From assembly GCA_944387385.1 (NCBI GenBank), contig CALXES010000015.1:1-35863 (forward strand): a stretch of DNA of 35,863 nt, given 5' to 3'. Of the stretch, positions 24,522 through 32,472 are shown piece after piece. The notes below the pieces were generated by a model. That model did no database searches. It saw only the letters and a program-made list of their open reading frames with translations, and was not told where the DNA came from. Both the position numbers and the translations under genes were made by a program. This stretch comes from an uncultured Clostridia bacterium (GTDB taxonomy: Bacteria; Bacillota; Clostridia; TANB77; CAG-465). The stretch's first letter is position 1; every line of letters begins with the position of its first letter.

Positions 24522-25382
24522 CTAATTTTCTCTTTCATATACTATTAAAGTTCTTTCTTTCCCTGTATAATCTAAGCTTTTTAAATCTTCTAACGTATTT
24601 TTTATACTTTTTTTATTATAAAAAAATGGCTCACATCCATCTGAATAAGCACAAATATATTTAACATTTTTTAAATTTACTTTATATGTATCAATATAAT
24701 ATTCAGCATTTTCTTCTCCTGAGAAAGCACCAAATGATATATCTTTTCCCTTATATTTTTTTGCAGGATTATTTCTATATTCCCTTCTTATCATTGATCT
24801 ATCTTTGGGATTATCCCAAGAAAATTTATTTTCTTTTGAATAAACATATTTAAGATATTTTTCAAAGTAACTATGATTGTTAATTGTTGTAAACACAGTA
24901 TTATACTCTGAATCTAATAATGTTATATGGCAATCACCTAAAGAAAAGCAATATAAATAATCATCTACAATTATTCCTCCAACAGCTTCACAGCAATAAT
25001 AATCTTCTTTTAAATAATCTATATTTCTATTTTTATTTATATTTTTTAATGCAAAATTACAATGCTTAGCTACTTTTAATATTACTTTCTTATTAATTTG
25101 ATCATGTGAGTACCTATTGATTTCATTTATAAATGTTTTACAAACTATTTGTGCAGCCTTAGATGCACCACTTGGATTTGGATATTTTTTAATCCAATCC
25201 TTTGCCTCATCATAAGTATTAGGATATATTACAGCTTCACCATATATATTATCTCTAGTTACTCCATCAGCAACACAAAAGCTTAAATTATTTATATCAA
25301 AGCAATCTTCAACTACAGGTTTTAAATTGTTTTTAGTAAAAATAACATTGTCAAGTATTTTATCATATTTTAACTTAAACAC
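24522..25382 (-). CDS. PP2C-family (PPM) phosphatase-like protein
   Basis: The 286-residue protein has the PPM metal-site order: ED at residues 25-26, VADG at 37-40 (motif DG), CFSLGDCH with GD at 149-150, and CAYSDG near 250. These match aspartates that bind the catalytic Mn/Mg pair in PP2C phosphatases, which remove phosphate from Ser/Thr. It is soluble, with no fused sensory or kinase domain, and no kinase gene lies nearby. The start appears to be the GTG at 25382; a stop lies 6 nt upstream in frame, but the ribosome site (GAGGTG) is 13 nt away, so initiation may be weak. It has its own promoter and a 120-nt leader. Substrate unknown. Confidence 0.78.
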   Translation of the reverse strand: MFKLKYDKILDNVIFTKNNLKPVVEDCFDINNLSFCVADGVTRDNIYGEAVIYPNTYDEAKDWIKKYPNPSGASKAAQIVCKTFINEINRYSHDQINKKVILKVAKHCNFALKNINKNRNIDYLKEDYYCCEAVGGIIVDDYLYCFSLGDCHITLLDSEYNTVFTTINNHSYFEKYLKYVYSKENKFSWDNPKDRSMIRREYRNNPAKKYKGKDISFGAFSGEENAEYYIDTYKVNLKNVKYICAYSDGCEPFFYNKKSIKNTLEDLKSLDYTGKERTLIVYEREN

Positions 25383-25472
25383 TTTCTATACTATACACCT
25401 CGAATTTTTACCAAAAAAAAATTTATTAATTTAATTTATAATCCTGTATTTTTTCTCCTCACATCCTATCTT

Positions 25473-25503
25473 ATCAATTATAGTATATAATTCTATAATT
25501 GAT
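25473..25503 (-). promoter_or_regulatory. 11-bp inverted repeat at the predicted 5' end of the PP2C-like mRNA
   Basis: ATCAATTATAG and CTATAATTGAT (25473-25483 with 25493-25503), spacer 9. It begins about where transcription from the promoter at 25511-25539 should start. It could be a 5'-terminal stabilising hairpin or an operator. The remaining leader (25383-25472) is AT-rich with a GAGGAG lacking a start codon and a T9 run. Confidence 0.5.
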
Positions 25504-25510
25504 GACATAA

Positions 25511-25539
25511 ATTATACATCAATTTTAAAAAGAATTCAA
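25511..25539 (-). promoter_or_regulatory. promoter of the PP2C-like gene
   Basis: Minus-strand TTGAAT (25539-25534), 17-bp spacer, TATAAT (25516-25511). Confidence 0.85.
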
Positions 25540-25566
25540 GTTACTTATATAATTTTTTTACAATAA

Positions 25567-25600
25567 GAAACTACTAACAAAATAATTTGTTAGTAGTTTA
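25567..25600 (-). terminator. secA terminator
   Basis: A long stem, AAACTACTAACAAA with TTTGTTAGTAGTTT (minus strand), followed by TTCTTATTGT and then T7. A weak U tract; it is the only candidate between secA and the PP2C-like promoter. Confidence 0.68.
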
Positions 25601-25634
25601 AATTAAAGCTATATTATTTAATTTTATGCGTATT

Positions 25635-28391
25635 TTATGCATTCTTTCCACAACATTGTTTATATTTCTTTCCCGAACCACATGGGCATGGATCATTTCT
25701 TCCTACTTTTTTCTCTGCTTTTACAGGTTTTCTTTTTGGAGTATCATCTCCTGCACCACTAGTCATAATGTTAGTAACTCTATTATTCATTTTTACATTC
25801 ATTACTTCTTCTTTTTTCTTTGGTCTTAATGAAAATACTGCTTTAACAGCTTCTTGTCTTATATCTTCATTTAATTGCTCAAACATGTTATATGATTCAA
25901 TTTTATATGCTTGAAGTGGATTCGTTTGTGCATAAGCTCTTAGACCTATACCTTCTTTTAATGCAGTAATAGCATCTATGTGATCCATCCATTTTTGATT
26001 TACTGTATTAAGTACTAAATATTTTGCAATTTTATTAAATTGATCTTCAATATTTAAATTTTTAGCTTCATCGATTCTCTTTTGATAAATAGTATCAACT
26101 TTTTCTTTTAGCAATTCAACCATATCTTCTTCATTTAAGCTTTTAATATCTTCTTTAGAAATTATATTGTCTTCACTAAATAAATTCTTTAAAATTGCAT
26201 TTACAGCTGAATAGTCAACACTATCTATATTATCTGCTGAAACAAAATATTCATTAGCAATATGTTCTAATAATCCTGAATAAAGTTTTTTTACAATTTC
26301 AGATATATTTTCAGATGCAATAACTTCTCTTCTTTGAGAATAAATAATCTCTCTTTGTTGATTCATTACATCATCATATTCAAGTACATTCTTTCTTATA
26401 GTATAGTTTCTTCCTTCAACTTTCTTTTGAGCTGTTTCTATAGTATTAGTTAACATTTTTTGTTCAATAGGCATATCATCTGGTATTCCTAAAGCATCAA
26501 CTACTGCCGCCATTTTCTCAGAACCAAATAATTTCATTAAGTCATCATCCATAGCTATATAAAATCTTGAAGCTCCCGGATCACCTTGACGTCCAGAACG
26601 ACCTCTTAGCTGATTATCTATACGACGAGATTCATGTCTTTCACTACCAATAATCATAAGTCCCCCAGCTTCAATTACTTTTTCTTTTTCTTTTTGAACT
26701 TCTGGTCTATATTTATCCTCAATTTCTTTCATATCTTTTTTAGCTTGAATTATTCTTGGTTCCTTATTTTCTATTGGTGTTATTGCAAGTTCTATTTCTT
26801 CTGGTTCATACCCCTTTTTAGCAAGTTCACTTCTTACCATATATTCTAAGTTACCACCAAGCATAATATCAGTACCACGTCCTGCCATATTTGTTGCAAT
26901 TGTTACAGCCTTATATTTTCCTGCCTGTGCAATAATTTCTGCCTCTTTTTCATGGAACTTAGCATTTAATACTTGATGTGGTATTTTCTTTTTCTTCAAT
27001 AATCCACTTATAATCTCAGATTTATCTATAGAAACTGTACCAACTAAAACTGGTTGACCTTTTTGATAGCACTCTTCTACTTCATTAACTATTGCATTAA
27101 ATTTTGCCTTTTGAGTCTTATATATTACATCATTATAATCTTTTCTAATTACTGGTTTATTTGTAGGTATTTCTACTATATCAAGCTTATATATGCCTTT
27201 AAATTCATCTTCTTCTGTTTTAGCAGTACCTGTCATACCAGCAAGTTTATTATATAATCTGAAGTAATTTTGGAAAGTTATTGTTGCAAGTGTTTGAGAC
27301 TCGTTTGCTATAGTAACTCCTTCTTTAGCCTCGATTGCTTGATGTAGTCCATCACTATACCTTCTTCCATCCATTATACGTCCAGTAAATTCATCAACAA
27401 TTAAAACTTTTCCATCTCTTACAATATAATCTTTATCTCTTGCCATAATACCATATGCCCTTAAAGCTTGGTTTATATGATGTGATATTGCAAGATTAGA
27501 TACATCAGACAAAGACTCAATTGCAAAATACTTTTCTGCTTTTTTTGTTCCTGTATTTGTTAAAGCAACAGTCTTTGCCTTTAAGTCTACAATATAGTCA
27601 TAATCATCATCTGAATCATCAAATTCTTTATCATTATTTTCAACTATTTTTCTTGGCTTTAATGTCTTAACAAAGCTATCCGCTCTTTTATATAAATCAC
27701 TTTGTTTGTTAACATTACCTGATATAATAAGAGGAGTTCTTGCCTCATCAATTAATATACTATCGATTTCATCCACTATTGCATAATTTAACTCTCTTTG
27801 AACCATAGACTCTTTATCCATAGTCATATTATCTCTTAAGTAATCAAAACCAAATTCATTATTTGTTCCATATGTAATATCTGCTTGATAAGCTTTTCTC
27901 TTTTCTTCTGGTGTCATATTAGGAATAACTAGTCCTACGCTAAGCCCTAAGAAATTATATAATTTTCCCATCCATAAACTGTCTCTTTTTGCTAGATAAT
28001 CATTTACTGTTACAACGTGTACACCTTTTCCAGATAAAGCATTCAAGTAAACAGGTAGCGTTGCAACTAATGTTTTACCTTCACCAGTTTTCATTTCAGC
28101 AATTCTTCCTTGATGTATAATTATACCACCAATAAGCTGAACCCTAAAATGTCTCATTCCTAATACTCTACTTGAAGCTTCAGCAACAGTTGCATATGCT
28201 TCTGGCAAAATATCATCAAGAGTTTCTCCATTTTCTAGTCTTTTCTTAAACTCTACTGTCTTTTCTCTTAATTCTTCGTCTTTTAAGCCTTTTAATTCTT
28301 CTTCAATTGCTTCTATTTTATCAACAAGTGGCTCAATTCTTTTTATTTCTCTACCACTATAACTGCCAAATATTTTCTCTAATAGTTTCAT
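25635..28391 (-). CDS. secA: preprotein translocase ATPase SecA
   Basis: The 918-residue motor pushes unfolded proteins through SecYEG. It has the DEAD-type motor: Walker A GEGKTLVATLPVYL near residue 103, and the second block VDEIDSILIDEARTPL. The blocks GTVSIDKSE, ATNMAGRGTDIMLGG and RQGDPGASRF follow, then helical scaffold and wing domains. A C-terminal SEC-C zinc motif, CxCx8CC, ends the protein after a short linker. It starts at the ATG at 28391, where GGAGGG is 7 nt upstream; the in-frame TTG at 28406 overlaps that site. A TGA-TATAAT extended -10 (28421-28416) lies just upstream. Confidence 0.97.
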   Translation of the reverse strand: MKLLEKIFGSYSGREIKRIEPLVDKIEAIEEELKGLKDEELREKTVEFKKRLENGETLDDILPEAYATVAEASSRVLGMRHFRVQLIGGIIIHQGRIAEMKTGEGKTLVATLPVYLNALSGKGVHVVTVNDYLAKRDSLWMGKLYNFLGLSVGLVIPNMTPEEKRKAYQADITYGTNNEFGFDYLRDNMTMDKESMVQRELNYAIVDEIDSILIDEARTPLIISGNVNKQSDLYKRADSFVKTLKPRKIVENNDKEFDDSDDDYDYIVDLKAKTVALTNTGTKKAEKYFAIESLSDVSNLAISHHINQALRAYGIMARDKDYIVRDGKVLIVDEFTGRIMDGRRYSDGLHQAIEAKEGVTIANESQTLATITFQNYFRLYNKLAGMTGTAKTEEDEFKGIYKLDIVEIPTNKPVIRKDYNDVIYKTQKAKFNAIVNEVEECYQKGQPVLVGTVSIDKSEIISGLLKKKKIPHQVLNAKFHEKEAEIIAQAGKYKAVTIATNMAGRGTDIMLGGNLEYMVRSELAKKGYEPEEIELAITPIENKEPRIIQAKKDMKEIEDKYRPEVQKEKEKVIEAGGLMIIGSERHESRRIDNQLRGRSGRQGDPGASRFYIAMDDDLMKLFGSEKMAAVVDALGIPDDMPIEQKMLTNTIETAQKKVEGRNYTIRKNVLEYDDVMNQQREIIYSQRREVIASENISEIVKKLYSGLLEHIANEYFVSADNIDSVDYSAVNAILKNLFSEDNIISKEDIKSLNEEDMVELLKEKVDTIYQKRIDEAKNLNIEDQFNKIAKYLVLNTVNQKWMDHIDAITALKEGIGLRAYAQTNPLQAYKIESYNMFEQLNEDIRQEAVKAVFSLRPKKKEEVMNVKMNNRVTNIMTSGAGDDTPKRKPVKAEKKVGRNDPCPCGSGKKYKQCCGKNA

Positions 28392-28415
28392 ATTTTTGCC
28401 CTCCAACTATCCCAC

Positions 28416-28421
28416 ATTATA
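28416..28421 (-). promoter_or_regulatory. secA extended -10 element
   Basis: TATAAT with TG two bases upstream; -35 is poor (TTTAAT at 17 bp). The leader would be about 20 nt. Confidence 0.65.
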
Positions 28422-28535
28422 TCATAAATATATAAAAATTAAAATAGATATCGAATTTTTTTGATAAAATCAAAATATGTAATAAATTTTAATTCTGATT
28501 AATATATATGTAATAGAATTAATGGAGGAAATTTT

Positions 28536-29027
28536 ATGTTTGTTCTAAATATAAAAATGGATTATAAAAAAATAATATTAGCTTGTATAATATGTGCAGC
28601 AATTATTGCTTCAATTATTGAATTTGCTGTAAAAGATAACTTTATACTTACAAGCTCTAGTATAGATACCTATGATTATGAAATTAATGATGATAATTTT
28701 ATATCTAATATAGAAAAAATACATAATAATTTAGATGAAAATATAGGAAAAACAATAAAAGTTATGGGATTTGTATATACCATGCCAGATTTTAAAGAAG
28801 GTTTTTTTGTTTGTGGAAGACATATAGAAGTAGATAGTCAAACACAAGTAGCAGGTTACCTTTGTAATTATGTTGGCGATATGACTCTTGTAGAAAACGA
28901 ATGGATAGAAATAACAGGAAGTATTATAAAAGGAGACTACAATGGGGAAATTCCAGTAATAAAAGTAAATACAATAACTAAAATTCCTGCTCCAGCAAAT
29001 ACATTTATAAAAGGCAAAGAAAGTTAA
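28536..29027 (+). CDS. DUF1980 C-terminal-like membrane-anchored protein
   Basis: The 163-residue protein has one N-terminal membrane helix (about 12-30) and an exported domain. That domain contains IGKTIKVMGFVYTMPDFKEG, an FFVCGRHIEVD block and WIEITGSI, an OB-like pattern like the C-terminal half of DUF1980/TIGR03943 proteins. Those proteins normally have several N-terminal helices and pair with a DUF318 permease. Here both the extra helices and the partner are absent. RBS GGAGG is 7 nt before the ATG. It is convergent with the MshEN-like gene; a hairpin (29014-29042) spans its stop codon. Function unknown. Confidence 0.65.
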   Translation: MFVLNIKMDYKKIILACIICAAIIASIIEFAVKDNFILTSSSIDTYDYEINDDNFISNIEKIHNNLDENIGKTIKVMGFVYTMPDFKEGFFVCGRHIEVDSQTQVAGYLCNYVGDMTLVENEWIEITGSIIKGDYNGEIPVIKVNTITKIPAPANTFIKGKES

Positions 29028-29050
29028 AATTACTTTCTTTGCTTCTCTAT
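29014..29050 (+). terminator. hairpin at the end of the DUF1980-like gene
   Basis: An 11-bp stem GCAAAGAAAGT/ACTTTCTTTGC (29014-29024 with 29032-29042) including the stop codon, followed by TTCTCTATC, a weak U tract. Confidence 0.6.
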
Positions 29051-29057
29051 CAAATAC

Positions 29058-29085
29058 AAAAAAGAAGCATACTTTCTATGCTTCT
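29058..29085 (-). terminator. terminator of the MshEN-like gene
   Basis: AGAAGCAT/ATGCTTCT (29063-29070 with 29078-29085) followed on the minus strand by T6. The stop codon lies in the hairpin. Confidence 0.85.
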
Positions 29086-29642
29086 CTTCTATCCTTTTTT
29101 CTTACCTCTTTTTTTATATCTTCTACTATAGTATTATCTATATCTTCGTCTTTAATTTCTGGTTCAGAATTTGTATCACTAAAACACATTCTAACCGTTT
29201 TTGAGTTTTTTATCTTTTCTATATGTGCCATAATAGTTGTATATAATGTAATATATACTTCTACATCATATCCCTCTTTTTTAATAAGTTTTTTTACATA
29301 TTCAACAGTTTTTGTATCCTGTGGATTTGCAAAAGCAACTAATATTGTATTTCCATCTTTTTCAAAAGGCAATGCTCTGTATGTTATTATAATATCTGAT
29401 GGTAAAAAATTTAACGGATTTATTGATAAATTTCTATCAATAATTGCTGATTTTACATTTAAGTTTGAAGATAAAACATCTAGTAAATCTTCTTTATCGC
29501 ACATATCTAAAACATCAACAATTTCTCCAAACTTTAATTCAGAGTGTTCATTTTGATAATTTAAAACTATATTAACGTCCTTTTTTGTAAGAATTTTTCT
29601 TCTTATAAATTCCTCACCTATAGGTAATTTTTCATCATTCAT
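29076..29642 (-). CDS. stand-alone MshEN / GspE N-terminal domain protein
   Basis: The 188-residue protein has the GspE-N/MshEN pattern. A first half, IGEEFIRRKILTKKDVNIVLNYQ, is followed by a second, KFGEIVDVLDMCDKEDLLDVLS. The typical sheet region comes next: YRALPFEKDGNTILVAFANP and YDVEVYITLYTTIMAHI. In type II secretion and pilus ATPases this region precedes the motor and in some binds cyclic di-GMP; here no ATPase is attached. An acidic and then basic tail (about 155-188) follows. The start at 29642 is chosen by GGAGG 7 nt upstream. Promoter with extended -10 (TGATATAAT) near 29685-29690. Its job is unknown. Confidence 0.8.
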   Translation of the reverse strand: MNDEKLPIGEEFIRRKILTKKDVNIVLNYQNEHSELKFGEIVDVLDMCDKEDLLDVLSSNLNVKSAIIDRNLSINPLNFLPSDIIITYRALPFEKDGNTILVAFANPQDTKTVEYVKKLIKKEGYDVEVYITLYTTIMAHIEKIKNSKTVRMCFSDTNSEPEIKDEDIDNTIVEDIKKEVRKKDRREA

Positions 29643-29720
29643 ATAACATCCTCCTATAAACATATTTTCTTTATTGCATAATAATTATATCATATAACAA
29701 TTAGAAAAGTAATATTTTAT

Positions 29721-29754
29721 AAAAAAAAGATGAAATCTTTCTAGACTTCATCTT
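29721..29754 (-). terminator. terminator of the two-gene membrane operon
   Basis: AAGATGAA/TTCATCTT (29727-29734 with 29747-29754), T8 on the minus strand. It overlaps the stop codon of the gene at 29753. Confidence 0.85.
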
Positions 29755-30229
29755 AATTAGTCATTAAGTATGTAATATTAAAATCACTATCTATAATGTA
29801 ATTATCTATATTAGTATATATACAATTATCTATACCAATAGTGATCGGAGATATAATATATCTAGCAACTTGCAAATTATCTTTTGCAACAGCAAATTTT
29901 TCTTCTCCATTTTCTTCTTCTTTTATAATATATCTATATTCTTCATTATCTTTTACAACAAAGCATAAATCCATTTTATTTATACTTCCAGTATTAGCTA
30001 GTTCAATTTCCTTATCTACATCTTTTTTTATATTTGCTATTATTTCCTGTAACTTTTCATTTGCATTTTTACAAATGTATTCAGATTCAGCCTTTTCATT
30101 TTGGGCCATAATATCCTCATCTCTTTTAGCAATTGTGTCATTTTTTATTTTTAATACTAAAAGTATAGTCATGCTTACTATAACAGCTACAAGTATAATT
30201 ATTCCTAAAATACTTAGAAATTTTTTCAT
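29753..30229 (-). CDS. unrecognised single-pass membrane protein, 158 residues
   Basis: One N-terminal helix (residues 5-27) is followed by a charged exported or cytoplasmic domain, first helical (residues 30-80, EKAESEYICKNANEKLQEII), then beta-like. A short Lys tail precedes the helix. It lies 13 nt after the gene at 30243 and shares its layout (short basic start, helix, then about 120-130 residues). No family recognised. The pair is downstream of spoIIIAH, but a terminator separates them, so a sporulation link is only positional. Confidence 0.65.
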   Translation of the reverse strand: MKKFLSILGIIILVAVIVSMTILLVLKIKNDTIAKRDEDIMAQNEKAESEYICKNANEKLQEIIANIKKDVDKEIELANTGSINKMDLCFVVKDNEEYRYIIKEEENGEEKFAVAKDNLQVARYIISPITIGIDNCIYTNIDNYIIDSDFNITYLMTN

Positions 30230-30242
30230 ACAACTTTGCTCC

Positions 30243-30728
30243 TTATTTTAAAATTAGATTGTCATAATTACTATTCCACCAATCAGGCTCTCCATCTAAT
30301 TTAACTTTTATAAGGTCACCCTCTACAACATAGAAAGTAACTCCTTCATAATCATTAACTGTTATTCCTAATGTTGTTTCAACATAATCCATGTTTAATT
30401 TATATGCTTTTGATTCTCCATCATAATCTTCTGCACTTGCTTCGTCTACTAATGCAGGTAATAAATTATCTTGATTATCTTTTATTTGTTCTCCATCAAC
30501 AGTTTTTCCAATTAAAATTTCATCTTTAGAATATACCCCAAAAGCATCTGAATATGATGCTCCTACATAGTATGAAAGATTAGCTTGTAATTTCATAACA
30601 TCATCAAAGAAATCTTTTCCAACTTGTGTTGTCTTATAGCCATTAGGCCCTAAAATAATATACGCAATTGAAAAACCTAATAATATAAGCAATATTATTA
30701 TAACTAAAGTATTCTTTTTATTTTTCAT
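30243..30728 (-). CDS. unrecognised single-pass membrane protein, 161 residues
   Basis: The N-terminal helix (residues 7-26, LVIIILLILLGFSIAYIILG) precedes a domain rich in Asp, Tyr and Gly. Notable blocks are GASYSDAFGVYSKDEILIG, MDYVETTLGITVNDY and GVTFYVVEGDLIKVKLDGEPD. It is likely anchored in the membrane with the domain outside. AAGGAGTG precedes the ATG. First gene of a two-gene operon; a possible -35 TTGAAA with poor -10 (TACCAT) lies upstream. No family recognised. Confidence 0.65.
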   Translation of the reverse strand: MKNKKNTLVIIILLILLGFSIAYIILGPNGYKTTQVGKDFFDDVMKLQANLSYYVGASYSDAFGVYSKDEILIGKTVDGEQIKDNQDNLLPALVDEASAEDYDGESKAYKLNMDYVETTLGITVNDYEGVTFYVVEGDLIKVKLDGEPDWWNSNYDNLILK

Positions 30729-30847
30729 TAAATTTTTTCACTCCTTAATTCTTCATAACCAATTTTATGGTATCATAAAATCAGATTTTTTTCAATAACA
30801 TATTTTAATATTATCATCACTTTAAAAGTTAATCAACACAAATCTTG

Positions 30848-30874
30848 AAAAAAAGATATCTTAATGATATCTTT
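30848..30874 (-). terminator. spoIIIA operon terminator
   Basis: AAAGATATC/GATATCTTT (30852-30860 with 30866-30874), T7 on the minus strand, 11 nt after spoIIIAH. Confidence 0.9.
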
Positions 30875-30884
30875 CACAATTTTC

Positions 30885-31418
30885 TCACATATCAACACTC
30901 TCTATAGTAATATTATTTGCATCTATATTTAATTGATCAACTATAGTTTGCATTATTTGTGCGGCCAAGCTCTCTGTTATTTCTGTAGTCTTTACAATTA
31001 CATTAGCTTTTTCTCCATTTGTTATAACAATAACTATATCATCAACACCCTTTGATTTAATTATGTTTTCCACCATTAATACTTGATTTTTTTCTTCAAT
31101 TAAATCACTTAGCTTTTGCTGATATTCTGTAATAGTATCACTATTAGAATTTGCATTATTTATTATTTCTGAATAATTATTTGCAAGTTCTGAATACATA
31201 TTATCTCTATCGTTTCTAAATGATGATATTTTGTCTTCCTCTTTATTCTCACTATAGATATCAACTTGATCATTATTTGAATTTACATAAACAGTCTGAC
31301 CTAAATCTTTTTCTCTTTCTGGATTATACTTATAATTAATATAGCCAGCAATTGCTACCATAAAGCAAAAAGATAGTGCTGCCATACTGAACTTTTTAAT
31401 TTTTTCTTTATTTTTCAT
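30885..31418 (-). CDS. spoIIIAH: stage III sporulation protein AH
   Basis: The 177-residue mother-cell protein forms, with forespore SpoIIQ, the ring crossing the intermembrane space. The N-terminal helix (about 9-27) is followed by a coiled-coil-like region (about 60-115) and the ring-building motif (VDDIVIVITNGEKANVIVKT, then SLAAQIMQTIVDQLN). The ATG follows AGGAGG. Last gene of the operon. No spoIIQ lies in this window. The zinc peptidase at 990-1484 is not SpoIIQ, as it keeps the full active site and is too short. Confidence 0.9.
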   Translation of the reverse strand: MKNKEKIKKFSMAALSFCFMVAIAGYINYKYNPEREKDLGQTVYVNSNNDQVDIYSENKEEDKISSFRNDRDNMYSELANNYSEIINNANSNSDTITEYQQKLSDLIEEKNQVLMVENIIKSKGVDDIVIVITNGEKANVIVKTTEITESLAAQIMQTIVDQLNIDANNITIESVDM

Positions 31419-31427
31419 ATTTACCTC

Positions 31428-31958
31428 CTATTTTTCAAATATCTGTACTTTATATGATGCAATTCCAAGTAAATTTCCTATTGCTGTTGATAGTCTTTGT
31501 TTTATATCTGAATTTTCTACACCTTTTCCCACAACTATTACTCCTTCAACACTTGGCGTGTTATACATTTGTATAATAGCTGTTTTATTTCCATCTTCTT
31601 CATTATACGCAACACTTTTTTCAATACTTAAAACATTTCCTTGCTCATTTAAGGTTTCTTTTGTATCATAAACTATGTCATTACTACCATTATTAGTATA
31701 GTTTATTACTATTGATGCTTCTGTAATTCCGGAAATCTGATTTATTATTTCAGATAGCTTCTCTTCTAAAGTAGTATTACTTGATGTCTGCTCATCTACT
31801 TCTTTTTCTACAATCGTTTCTTTTTCTGTTTTATCCTCATTAAATATATATTTTATGCTTATTAAAAGTATTACTAATAATATTAACAATAGTATTAAAT
31901 TTTCTTTTTTTCTTTTAGGATCTTTACCAATATTTTTTATTGTATCTAAATAGTTCAT
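31428..31958 (-). CDS. spoIIIAG: stage III sporulation protein AG
   Basis: The 176-residue protein has one N-terminal membrane helix (about 20-40) and an exported domain. In other spore formers it forms the large ring of the channel. Characteristic C-terminal block: VEGVIVVGKGVENSDIKQRL, then the IGNLLGIASYKVQIFEK end. It lies 9 nt before spoIIIAH and 2 nt after spoIIIAF. Confidence 0.92.
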   Translation of the reverse strand: MNYLDTIKNIGKDPKRKKENLILLLILLVILLISIKYIFNEDKTEKETIVEKEVDEQTSSNTTLEEKLSEIINQISGITEASIVINYTNNGSNDIVYDTKETLNEQGNVLSIEKSVAYNEEDGNKTAIIQMYNTPSVEGVIVVGKGVENSDIKQRLSTAIGNLLGIASYKVQIFEK

Positions 31959-31960
31959 AA

Positions 31961-32461
31961 TTAACCTCCCTTTTGTAGATTTATTTTATCTTTTTCAATA
32001 TCATACTCTTTACTAATAAAAGACAAAATATCAAATGAGGTATCACCATATAAAGTAATATTAATCTTTTCTATATTATATGTATCTGTTATTTCTATAT
32101 TTACATCTACATTATTATCTATATTTTTGGATAATTTCTCTTTAATATCATTTTCCATACTACTAATAAAATTCTTTTTAACATTATTTTCATTTACATT
32201 CTCATAATTAGATAAATTTGTATAGTTAACTTCAGAACTACCTAAATTTGTTGCATTTAAAATTATATTTTTCATATTATCTATATCTGTAGACTTAATA
32301 GCAGATATTACAGGTCCTATTATTACTATTACTGTAACTATTCCAATAAGAGAATAAATATATTTTTTAAAATTAGTATTAGGTAAAATCATTCTTATAA
32401 CCGTAAATAAAATACCAATAGCAAGAATTGAACTTATCCAATTTTTAAAAATATCTAACAC
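31961..32461 (-). CDS. spoIIIAF: stage III sporulation protein AF
   Basis: The 166-residue protein has two membrane helices (about 9-27 and 36-55) and a ring-building-motif-like C-terminus (VNIEITDTYNIEKINITLYG). The GTG at 32461 is the start, because AGGAGGG lies 7 nt upstream and an overlapping ATG reads into a stop. It acts with the other SpoIIIA proteins at the forespore membrane. Confidence 0.9.
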   Translation of the reverse strand: MLDIFKNWISSILAIGILFTVIRMILPNTNFKKYIYSLIGIVTVIVIIGPVISAIKSTDIDNMKNIILNATNLGSSEVNYTNLSNYENVNENNVKKNFISSMENDIKEKLSKNIDNNVDVNIEITDTYNIEKINITLYGDTSFDILSFISKEYDIEKDKINLQKGG

Positions 32462-32472
32462 ATATATCCCTC

